Assembly: GCA_021851465.1 (NCBI GenBank)
Contig: JAJZDL010000019.1
Span: forward strand, 1 to 21,594
Reading direction: 5' to 3'
Length of the DNA: 21,594 nt
Source of the DNA: Acidobacteriota bacterium
Lineage (GTDB): Bacteria > Acidobacteriota > Terriglobia > Terriglobales > Acidobacteriaceae
How positions within the stretch are numbered: the first letter of the stretch is position 1; each line of letters starts with the position of its first letter. Below are positions 15,593 through 21,594 of the stretch, piece by piece. The notes under the pieces are model-generated. The model made no database searches. It was not told the DNA's origin and worked only from the letters and a program-made list of their open reading frames with translations. The translations under genes and the position numbers were made by a program.

Positions 15593-16960
15593 GTGCGAAA
15601 ACTAATTTGGATTGCAGCGATCTGGGCCGCCATTCAGTGTTGGGTCGGCCGATATGCCATGCTGGACGACGCCCTCATCCACCTGCGCTACGCCGCCATC
15701 CTGCATGATCGGCACCGCATCTCATTCGACGGCATCCATCCCAACTATGGAACGTCCAGCCTCCTTTATGTCGCCATCCTCGCCCTGCTCAGGGCGCTCA
15801 CCCACTCCGCATTGTTGCCCAAGGCCGTCTCTCTCCTCGCCTACGCCGGATTGCTGACGCTCGTCTATCGCATCGCACGCATCAACCGGCTCGCGATTGC
15901 ACTCTTCTTCGTTCTCGTCAGCCCCTTCGCCATTCGCTGGCTCACCGATGGCATGGAGACCGGTCTGGTCGGCCTCCTTGCCGTGGCATTCGCCATGCTC
16001 CTGTTCCGCAGTGCCCCGCCCCTCGCGCTCGCCGCCATCGCTCTGCTCTTGGCCCTGCTCCGCGTGGATCTCACCCTCCTGGTCGCCTTTGCTGTCCTCG
16101 TCTTCATCGACCGAAGGGATTGGCTCCGCGCCATCGCCCTCTGTGCCGGATCCGGTTTCGGCCTGCTCTTCATCCGCGTCGCCATGGGACACCTGCTGCC
16201 AGACACCGCCATCGCAAAAGAGGGCGTCCCATTCACCGCCGTTCTTGCCACAACCGTCCACGAGTTCGCCGCCACCGGCTCCTTCGGCCTCGGCCTGCTC
16301 CTGCTCTGGGCCCTCTCTGCCGCCGCGGCAGCGCGCGCCGACCGCCGCTTGGCCTGGATTGTCAACCTCCCCTTCCCTGTCCTCGTCTTCATGGCAGCGG
16401 CCAAGGGACAGCAGATGAATGGCATCCGTTATGTCATCGCTGCCCTCTTGTTCTCGATCGCATGGAACATGCTGCTTGCCGGCGCATCCTTCCAGCCTCG
16501 CCCCGTCTTGCTGTCTGTTTTCCTCTGCGCCCTCGCTCTCTGCTGGATCGTCGAGTTTCCCATCGTCTTGCGGATTGACCGGGGCCGCTCCCAGACCTTC
16601 CTCGACATGCGCAGCGCCCACCTCGATCGCTTGCACGGCCCGGGCATCGCCGCCGACGTCGGCTTCATCGGCTATTTCTCGCAGGCCCCCATCTGCGACA
16701 TGAACGGTCTCATCAACGGAAGGGAGGCGGCTCTCCTGCCCTATCGGCAGCGCTCCCAGGCCTGCTTCGCCGCCAACCCCTCCTTCATGTTCCTCACCCA
16801 ACTCCAACTCGGGACCATCGACGAGATCGCCAACATCGACACCCATACAGATTGGTTCGATTGCGGCAGCGTCGTCTTCACCAACGTCAACAGCACGGAC
16901 CGCCACTGGTTGCTCGTGCGCCGCGCCGACTACCCCACAGGCTGCCCCAGCCATTTATAG
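15593..16960 (+). CDS. GT-C-type membrane glycosyltransferase, paralog of the first
   Basis: This polytopic protein of 455 residues has the same motif order as the protein at 11132-12811, in a more diverged form: MLDDALIHLRYA with the acidic pair at 25-26, YGTSSLLYVAIL (52-63), DGMETGLVG (119-127), LLRVDLTLL (155-163), LPDTAIAK (202-209) and a C-terminal DVGFIGYFSQAPICDMNGLING. It is expected to transfer a sugar from a lipid-linked donor on the outer face of the inner membrane. The usual VEGYTSP loop is changed to HPNYGTSS, so acceptor or donor may differ. The start is GTG at 15593 with GGCGGAGG just upstream at short spacing. Its stop codon lies inside the end of the opposing gene: the two coding regions overlap tail to tail by 6 bases. 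Confidence 0.8.
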   Translation: MRKLIWIAAIWAAIQCWVGRYAMLDDALIHLRYAAILHDRHRISFDGIHPNYGTSSLLYVAILALLRALTHSALLPKAVSLLAYAGLLTLVYRIARINRLAIALFFVLVSPFAIRWLTDGMETGLVGLLAVAFAMLLFRSAPPLALAAIALLLALLRVDLTLLVAFAVLVFIDRRDWLRAIALCAGSGFGLLFIRVAMGHLLPDTAIAKEGVPFTAVLATTVHEFAATGSFGLGLLLLWALSAAAAARADRRLAWIVNLPFPVLVFMAAAKGQQMNGIRYVIAALLFSIAWNMLLAGASFQPRPVLLSVFLCALALCWIVEFPIVLRIDRGRSQTFLDMRSAHLDRLHGPGIAADVGFIGYFSQAPICDMNGLINGREAALLPYRQRSQACFAANPSFMFLTQLQLGTIDEIANIDTHTDWFDCGSVVFTNVNSTDRHWLLVRRADYPTGCPSHL

Positions 16961-18352
16961 CCGTCGGCGCACAACGCAAAGCCCCATCGGGAACTCGCTG
17001 CCTCCCCGCCGCGCCGATGCCTCTACGAAGTCGTGGCCCGCTCGACTCGCAGCATCTCGCAGTTGTGCCGCAACACCGGCAGCGGGAGCGTCAACAACCG
17101 CCGCATCCCCGCTGCGCATAAACGGAAACGGGCGTATATGTCGGCCGTCCAGCATCCCTCCGCCCGCTGCCATGTTCAGCAGCATCACAATCAGGCACGC
17201 CCGCCGCAGCCGCACCGGAAGCTGCACCCCCGCGCCACCCATCTGCCTTGCAACCGCCAGCAGCATCAAAAATGCATTCAGGCACAGCAGCTCATTCCAG
17301 CGGTTCTTGTCCCATCCCAACAGGTTCAGGCTCAGTGGGGCCAGCGTCGCCAGCAACGCCCCCGCATACAGCCAGCGGTGCCGCCCAGGCATCCATCGCC
17401 GCAGCAGCAGAAGCGTCGCCCAGGACAACACCGCCGCCGTCGGCGCAAACAGCAGCAGGCTCTCCACCTGCGCAGGCACAAAAGTCGGGCGCCGCCACAC
17501 CGACCGCATCGTCTCCAGGTTCTCCCCCGGCGTCAGCGGCAGCACCTGCCATACCTCCGCCTTCAACGGCCCGTCCGTCCGCTGCTCGATCGTCTGCTGC
17601 AACCCTTCGGCCTGCGCCGCGCCGACCGCCCCATCCCGATCCACGCACACCGTCAAGCCAAGCCCCAACACAACCAGTAATGCCCCGCCAATCCACGCCA
17701 CCCGCCGTTCGCCTGCACTCTTCGCCGTGGCCGCTCCAAACGCCACGCTCACCGCCAGCACCGGCACAAACGCAAAGAGAAACTGCTCGTGGATCAGGAT
17801 ACCCACCGTCGTCGCAACCGCCGCCGCCGCCAGCCGCCGGCCCGTCGAGCGCACAAACAGCGCCCCAACGCACAGCAGCGCCAGCGGAATGTCGAAGTAG
17901 CCGTTCACATGCGCCAGGTACGTCACGCTGTAGCTTGATGCGTACACCGCCAGCAGCTCCCCCGGCGGCGTCAGCTCCGCCAGCTTCGAGCTCCGCGCCA
18001 GCAGCGCCAGCGCCGCAAACAGCAGCAGCAGCAGCCCAGTCGAGAAAGCCGCAAAGTGAGCGTACCGGTTCAACCCCAGCGCATGGCCCAGGGTCGCCCC
18101 GAAGAACCCGCTCCGAATAAATCCGAAGCTGTAGTCCAGTTGCGCCTGCGTGTACGCCCACGCGTTCGGCCTGCGAATCCCCTTGCCAACCGCCACCGCT
18201 CCCAGCGCCACCGCCATCCAGCCCCAGAACCGCCCTGCGCTCATCCCCGGCCCGCCCGCTTCGGAACCCGGCCCGCAGCAGCCCGCCGCAGCCAGCGCGC
18301 GCTCCGCCACCTCGTCCCCGCCCTGCCGTTCCCTCGTGCGTGCGTCGCTCAT
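16955..18352 (-). CDS. Polytopic membrane protein, putative GT-C-like glycan enzyme
   Basis: This is a protein of about 465 residues. A polar Gly/Ala-rich N-terminus of about 40 residues is followed by roughly ten membrane helices. Visible motifs are QAQLDYSFGFIRSGFFG (69-85), a helix with LTPPGELLAVYASSYSVTYL, an internal HEQFLFAFVPVLAVSVAF, and a late LNLLGWDKNRWNELLCLNAF. The spacing of the Y-x-F-G-F-I-R, H-E-x-F-L and D-x-x-R-W-N-E elements suggests a GT-C-like fold, but I cannot name a family. The start at ATG 18352 has an AGGGCGAG sequence upstream. ATG 18244 is an alternative, and the frame is open up to 18706 through a tandem repeat. It lies 104 bases downstream of the next membrane protein gene and is probably co-transcribed with it. 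Confidence 0.65.
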   Translation of the reverse strand: MSDARTRERQGGDEVAERALAAAGCCGPGSEAGGPGMSAGRFWGWMAVALGAVAVGKGIRRPNAWAYTQAQLDYSFGFIRSGFFGATLGHALGLNRYAHFAAFSTGLLLLLFAALALLARSSKLAELTPPGELLAVYASSYSVTYLAHVNGYFDIPLALLCVGALFVRSTGRRLAAAAVATTVGILIHEQFLFAFVPVLAVSVAFGAATAKSAGERRVAWIGGALLVVLGLGLTVCVDRDGAVGAAQAEGLQQTIEQRTDGPLKAEVWQVLPLTPGENLETMRSVWRRPTFVPAQVESLLLFAPTAAVLSWATLLLLRRWMPGRHRWLYAGALLATLAPLSLNLLGWDKNRWNELLCLNAFLMLLAVARQMGGAGVQLPVRLRRACLIVMLLNMAAGGGMLDGRHIRPFPFMRSGDAAVVDAPAAGVAAQLRDAASRAGHDFVEASARRGGSEFPMGLCVVRRRL

Positions 18353-18366
18353 CTCGCCCTTGACCC

Positions 18367-18423
18367 TTGCCCGCGCATCCTTGCCCGCGCATCCCTGCCC
18401 GCGCATCCCTGCCCGCACAATCC
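18367..18423. repeat. 14-bp minisatellite, four copies
   Basis: TTGCCCGCGCATCC occurs at 18367-18380 and 18381-18394, then as CTGCCCGCGCATCC at 18395-18408, and as a decayed copy at 18409-18423. It sits in the short gap between the two minus-strand membrane protein genes, directly upstream of the preferred start of the downstream one. Confidence 0.9.
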
Positions 18424-18456
18424 ATCGCCGCTGCAAAACAAGCGCAACGGCCCTCG

Positions 18457-19464
18457 CTATGGTACAGCCTCCTGCCCGTCGAAAAACTCCTCCATCGCGC
18501 ACGCGCAGGTCGCCGGGATCAACGCCAGCGCATACGGCATAAAGATGCGCACCTCGTCGATGCACCCCACCGCAAACCACAGCCCCACATAGATCGCCGA
18601 GCCGCCCATCAGCGCCAACCCCGGCGCCTCCGCTCTCCAGCGTCCGCGCGCCAGCATCGCCGCCACCCACGCCCACGGCAGCATGAACAGCGCAAACGGG
18701 ACCCACCGCAGCGGCTGCGTAAAGTTCAGCGCAAGCTCAAATACCGGCGTCGTCCCGTATCCCGCATGGGGATAAACCACATGCATCAGGTACATCTGCA
18801 CGCCGCCCGCGACCAGCACAGCCAACGCGCTGGTCGCCGCCTGCACCCCGCGCGGCAGCGCAAACCCATCGCCCGCCCGCGTCAGGCACACCGCCAACAC
18901 ACCCAGATGCAGTGCAAAGACCACATCCGGACGGATGAACCCCTGCACTGCCGCCACCCCCAGCATCCCGCCCGCCGCCACCGCCATCGACGCGCCCCGA
19001 GACAGCGGCAGCCGCACCGTCATCAGCCACAGCGTCGCCGCCACCGCCGCCGCGCTCGCCATCGTCTCCGGCCGCTGGTACCACGCGATCCACGCAAAGT
19101 AGTACTGCGCCAGAAAAACAAACGCTGCCGCGCCAAACCAGCGCGCGCCCGCGCCCGCCGCGCGGTACGCCGCCGAGCGTTCAAACAGCGAGTACAGCAG
19201 AAACCCCGTCGCCGCCGCGCACGCCAGGTCGATCAGCGTAAAGCCGTGGCGCAGCCCCATCTGCCCGTGCCGCCGCAGCAGGTCGGCCACCCACACCACG
19301 CCGATGCGGTACTGCTGCGGCGCACCCGCCGCCCCCTGCACCACATCCATCCACGTCTGCGGATCGGCGTGGTACTGCCTGCTGTACTCCCAGTAATCGG
19401 CGAAGCACGTCGATCCAACCACGAACGCCAACAGGGTCCTCGCTACCGTGCGCGGGCTTCGCAT
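18457..19464 (-). CDS. Polytopic membrane protein of unknown function
   Basis: This is a protein of 335 residues with about eight hydrophobic helices. Recognisable points are YRIGVVWVADLLRRHGQMGL (52-71), IAWYQRPETMA (126-136), GFIRPDVVFALHLGVL (175-190) and CIDEVRIFMPYALALIPA (301-318). The RPD motif after a helix and the late charged D-E-V-R-x-F-x-P element parallel GT-C-like proteins and the broken gene at 14365-15490, where RETQF and LRELRLLVP occupy equivalent places. A role in extracytoplasmic glycan work is inferred from these motifs and from position only. The start is ATG 19464, with GAGG at longer than usual spacing; the frame is open to 19521. It is the first of two minus-strand genes. 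Confidence 0.65.
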   Translation of the reverse strand: MRSPRTVARTLLAFVVGSTCFADYWEYSRQYHADPQTWMDVVQGAAGAPQQYRIGVVWVADLLRRHGQMGLRHGFTLIDLACAAATGFLLYSLFERSAAYRAAGAGARWFGAAAFVFLAQYYFAWIAWYQRPETMASAAAVAATLWLMTVRLPLSRGASMAVAAGGMLGVAAVQGFIRPDVVFALHLGVLAVCLTRAGDGFALPRGVQAATSALAVLVAGGVQMYLMHVVYPHAGYGTTPVFELALNFTQPLRWVPFALFMLPWAWVAAMLARGRWRAEAPGLALMGGSAIYVGLWFAVGCIDEVRIFMPYALALIPATCACAMEEFFDGQEAVP

Positions 19465-19651
19465 CGCTCTCTGCCTCTGTCCTTTCCCTGTCCACCGAGT
19501 CCAGCACACCCAGTCCAACACGCCGCAACGCCCAGCCCCTTCGCGGCAAGATCGCCACCGATGGAGCAGCGCCGCCGCTCATCGACTTATAGTACCAACG
19601 CACATCCTGCGCAATAGAACCGCTCCCACATTGGCATGGAAGTTATGCATC

Positions 19652-19760
19652 GTCACCCCGACCACCGCATCCTTTGAGACCCGTCATCCTGACCGCAGCA
19701 TCTTTTGCGACTTGTCATTCTGACCCTGAACACAGTGAAGGGGAAGAATCCCCGCATTCC
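19652..19760. repeat. Second array of the 31-bp repeat family
   Basis: Units GTCACCCCGACCACCGCATC, GTCATCCTGACCGCAGCATC and GTCATTCTGACCCTGAACAC start at 19652, 19683 and 19714, exactly 31 bases apart. The last continues into GAAGGGGAAGAATCCCC. It lies between the membrane protein gene and the TIGR03435 gene. The rest of the gap 19465-19799 shows no gene. Confidence 0.8.
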
Positions 19761-19799
19761 GTTCGCTCCGCGACACACTCCATCCTCAGCAAAACCCCG

Positions 19800-20720
19800 C
19801 TAATTCGCCGAAGGCCGCTCGATATGGTCGATCACCAGCGTCTCCACCTGCCCCTTCGTCGGCTCCAGCTTCAACCCAAGATCGCCCACCATCGAATAGA
19901 TGATGGACCCGCCCGGATCGGACGCCTCAGGCCCACCCTGCTGCGCAGCCGGTGGAGCGCTCTGCTGCGGCCGCTTCAGCACAATGTCGTACCACCCGGT
20001 CAGTCCCGTCTTGTCCTGGATCTGGCGTCCGGCTCCATTGCCGCCAATCGACGACAGCAGCGTCGCCAGCGACGCCATCGAACTCCCATACAGACTCATG
20101 CTGTCCTTCGATTCAACCAGCACGCCACCCCACGGCAGCTTTATCCCGTCCGGGTGCTCCACAGTGGGATCGGTCTCCTTGAACTTCGGCCCACCCTTCG
20201 CCACCACCAGCGAGTACACCGCAACCTCCTTCACCTCGCGATGCACCGCCAGCTTGCACCGGTCCGCGAGCATCGCCTGCAGCATGGCCTGCAACATCGC
20301 CTTCTGCATCTCCGGGTTCTGCCACGCCGCCCGGTCTTCGTCGGAGATGCGCGCGTCGATGTCGTACCGCTCGTACATCCAGTCCGGCAGGCCCTTGACA
20401 TCGCTCTGAGTAAAAAACACCGCGCCGTCAGTCTGCGGAACAAACGCCGTCATAATCGCCAGCATCATCGGCATGTTTGTCATCCGATAGCCGTCCGGCG
20501 TCGGCCCGAACTGCGGCATCCCATTCTGCTGCGTCGATATATTCTGCCGGATCGAAACCACGTCGAACGCATACGCCTTCGCCGGTGCGGGTGCCCCAGG
20601 TCTCGATTCTGAGACATGGGTTGACGCCGCCTGCGCGCTCGACGCCTGCGGAGCCGCCGCCGTCTGCCCCGCCGCCATCCCCGCACACACCAGCCCCGCC
20701 GCCACAATCTTCCCAACCAT
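19800..20720 (-). CDS. TIGR03435 family secreted protein
   Basis: This is a 306-residue exported protein of TIGR03435, a family expanded in Acidobacteriota (first noted in Solibacter usitatus) with no known function. A signal peptide covers about 1-20 (MVGKIVAAGLVCAGMAAGQT), followed by an Ala/Ser/Pro linker. Diagnostic segments are FDVVSIRQN (52-60), GLPDWMYERYDIDARI, the helix ending MLADRCKLAVHREVKEVAVY, SLVVAKGGPKF, DKTGLTGWYDIVL and the terminal GQVETLVIDHIERPSAN. An ATG at 20759 is in frame, but the ATG at 20720 has GAAGGGG at good spacing and gives a normal signal peptide. The Met-Leu-Gln-Ala stretch before DRCKL repeats in tandem. It appears to be a single-gene unit. Confidence 0.93.
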   Translation of the reverse strand: MVGKIVAAGLVCAGMAAGQTAAAPQASSAQAASTHVSESRPGAPAPAKAYAFDVVSIRQNISTQQNGMPQFGPTPDGYRMTNMPMMLAIMTAFVPQTDGAVFFTQSDVKGLPDWMYERYDIDARISDEDRAAWQNPEMQKAMLQAMLQAMLADRCKLAVHREVKEVAVYSLVVAKGGPKFKETDPTVEHPDGIKLPWGGVLVESKDSMSLYGSSMASLATLLSSIGGNGAGRQIQDKTGLTGWYDIVLKRPQQSAPPAAQQGGPEASDPGGSIIYSMVGDLGLKLEPTKGQVETLVIDHIERPSAN

Positions 20721-20823
20721 CCCCGTTCCCCTTCCGAAGAAGCTTACACGCGCGCCCATCCATTGGGTCAGGCCAATCGCCTGAACCGAAGAGAATCTTC
20801 CTCTGTCTTCCGGCCAAACTCAT

Positions 20824-20845
20824 CCCCCCCCCCCCCCCCCCCCCC
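20824..20845. repeat. Poly-C homopolymer of 22 bases
   Basis: An uninterrupted run of 22 C lies about 100 bases upstream of the TIGR03435 start. Such lengths are rare in bacterial chromosomes and are error-prone in sequencing. Confidence 0.9.
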
Positions 20846-20860
20846 GTCCACCCCAAACCT

Positions 20861-20998
20861 TGTCCTCCTCACCGCCGCATCCTTTGCAAATTCTCATCCT
20901 GACCGCAGCGTATGTATTCAACCTGTCATCTGCATTAAGCCTGTCATCCTGAGCGGAGCCTCCCGCAGCCTCATCGCGGGAGGCGGAGTCGAAGGACC
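20861..20998. repeat. Third array of the 31-bp repeat family, with hairpin
   Basis: Units begin at 20861, 20893, 20925 and 20943 (TGTCCTCCTCACCGCCGCAT, TCTCATCCTGACCGCAGC, TGTCATCTGC, TGTCATCCTGAGCGGAGC). The last unit carries a hairpin, CTCCCGC (20961-20967) with GCGGGAG (20977-20983), and then GGAGTCGAAGGACCCC. Confidence 0.75.
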
Positions 20999-21226
20999 CC
21001 GACGCTCTCCGCTAAACCACAACCGCCCGGCCCGTTCTCCAAACAATCTCCAGCCTCTGCTCTGGTCTTGCATCAGGGGCACGTCCCTTGCAAGCTCACC
21101 TCTCAGAGATCGAGCCTCTCTTGTTTTGAGCTGTCAGCTTACAGCTTGCAAGCTTTCAGCTCAGGAACCGGCTCTCTTGCCCTGAACAACCTTCAAATGC
21201 GCTCGCCCCCGGCAAATCCCTGTCAA

Positions 21227-21286
21227 CCCCCCCCCCCCCCCCCCCACCCCCCCCAACCCCCCCCCCCCAAACCCCCCCCCCCCCCC
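21227..21286. repeat. Interrupted poly-C tract of 60 bases
   Basis: Runs of 19, 8, 12 and 15 C are separated only by one to three A. The tract is gene-free and followed by an A/C-rich stretch to about 21330. Confidence 0.9.
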
Positions 21287-21487
21287 ACAAATCCATCAAC
21301 CACCACAATCCAAACCACTCCTCCCCCCAAAAAATATCCCCAAATACTTGGCATAGTAGTTTCCCCCCGCTTGGTAAAAAATAGAACCATAGATCGAAGT
21401 CATCGGCCCGGCTACGGACAGAATCCTCAGCGGGGCCGGTGGCGGTGTCCAGTGTCCTGAGTCATTGATTCGCAGCACAAAACCCAA

Positions 21488-21566
21488 GGGCCAAAGGCCC
21501 GCTGTATACCAGCCTGGGGCGCAGCCCCAGGCTACATTGCGCCACAAAGCAGAGGGCTGAAGGCCC
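21488..21566. repeat. REP-like cluster of palindromes
   Basis: Three hairpins follow one another: GGGCCAAAGGCCC (21488-21500), GCCTGGGGCGCAGCCCCAGG plus C (21512-21532, a perfect 9-bp stem with loop GCA) and GGGCTGAAGGCCC (21554-21566). The alternating GGGCT-AAGGCCC and CCTGGGGC units resemble bacterial REP/BIME elements mobilised by RAYT transposases. No such transposase is in the window. Confidence 0.75.
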
Positions 21567-21594
21567 GACCTATACGAACTTCAGACTCAGAACA

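Larger units (their letters stand above)
20761..21594. other. Gene-free, repeat-rich right end
   Basis: I see no credible gene in these 834 bases. They hold two poly-C regions, a third array of the 31-bp repeat family, a short stretch with repeated AGCTTGCAAGC-like words (about 21090-21165), and a REP-like cluster at the end. The 83-codon minus-strand frame at 21296-21547 runs through the REP-like palindromes and has no family resemblance, so I do not call it. Confidence 0.55.

Noticed and set aside
18367..19617. 416-codon plus-strand frame with Arg/His/Gln-rich translation
   Set aside because: Its composition is typical of the antisense of a GC-rich membrane protein gene, and no family was recognised.
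21296..21547. 83-codon minus-strand frame at the right end
   Set aside because: It reads through REP-like palindromes and poly-C flanks, has no ribosome binding site or domain, and is best explained as repeat DNA.

Overview
The window looks like a chromosomal segment from an acidobacterium, most likely class Terriglobia. The evidence is a TIGR03435-type secreted protein, a very large TonB-dependent receptor of the Oar-like type with an N-terminal carboxypeptidase-regulatory-like domain, GC-rich codon use, and intergenic repeats of the type GTCATYCTGAnCGCAGC. No rRNA, tRNA, CRISPR array or complete mobile element was seen.

Layout. Positions 1-56 hold the first codons of a secreted or membrane protein leaving the left edge. 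A cold-shock protein (381-683, +) is followed by a 16-bp hairpin. Then comes a minus-strand block: a GT87-type membrane glycosyltransferase (875-2233), a YihY/BrkB membrane protein (2385-3464) overlapping a membrane-anchored thioredoxin (3452-4039), an IS3-type insertion sequence scrap (4207-4370), and metK with its own promoter and terminator (4435-5743). A repeat-rich gap leads to the large TonB-dependent receptor (6173-10129, -) and a RodZ-like helix-turn-helix membrane protein (10322-10813, -).

The most distinctive part is 11132-19464. It holds six consecutive genes for polytopic membrane proteins: two related GT-C-type glycosyltransferases (11132-12811, 15593-16960), a polymerase-like protein (12864-14378), a gene broken by two frameshifts (14365-15490), and two minus-strand proteins (16955-18352, 18457-19464) that share weak motif patterns with the broken gene. 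No soluble glycosyltransferase or flippase is visible. I infer a surface glycan or glycolipid assembly locus that uses lipid-linked sugars. It is the best candidate for something undescribed, but the product cannot be read from the sequence.

The right end contains a TIGR03435 family gene (19800-20720, -) and then about 830 bases without a gene. That gap is rich in poly-C tracts, dispersed repeats and REP-like palindromes.
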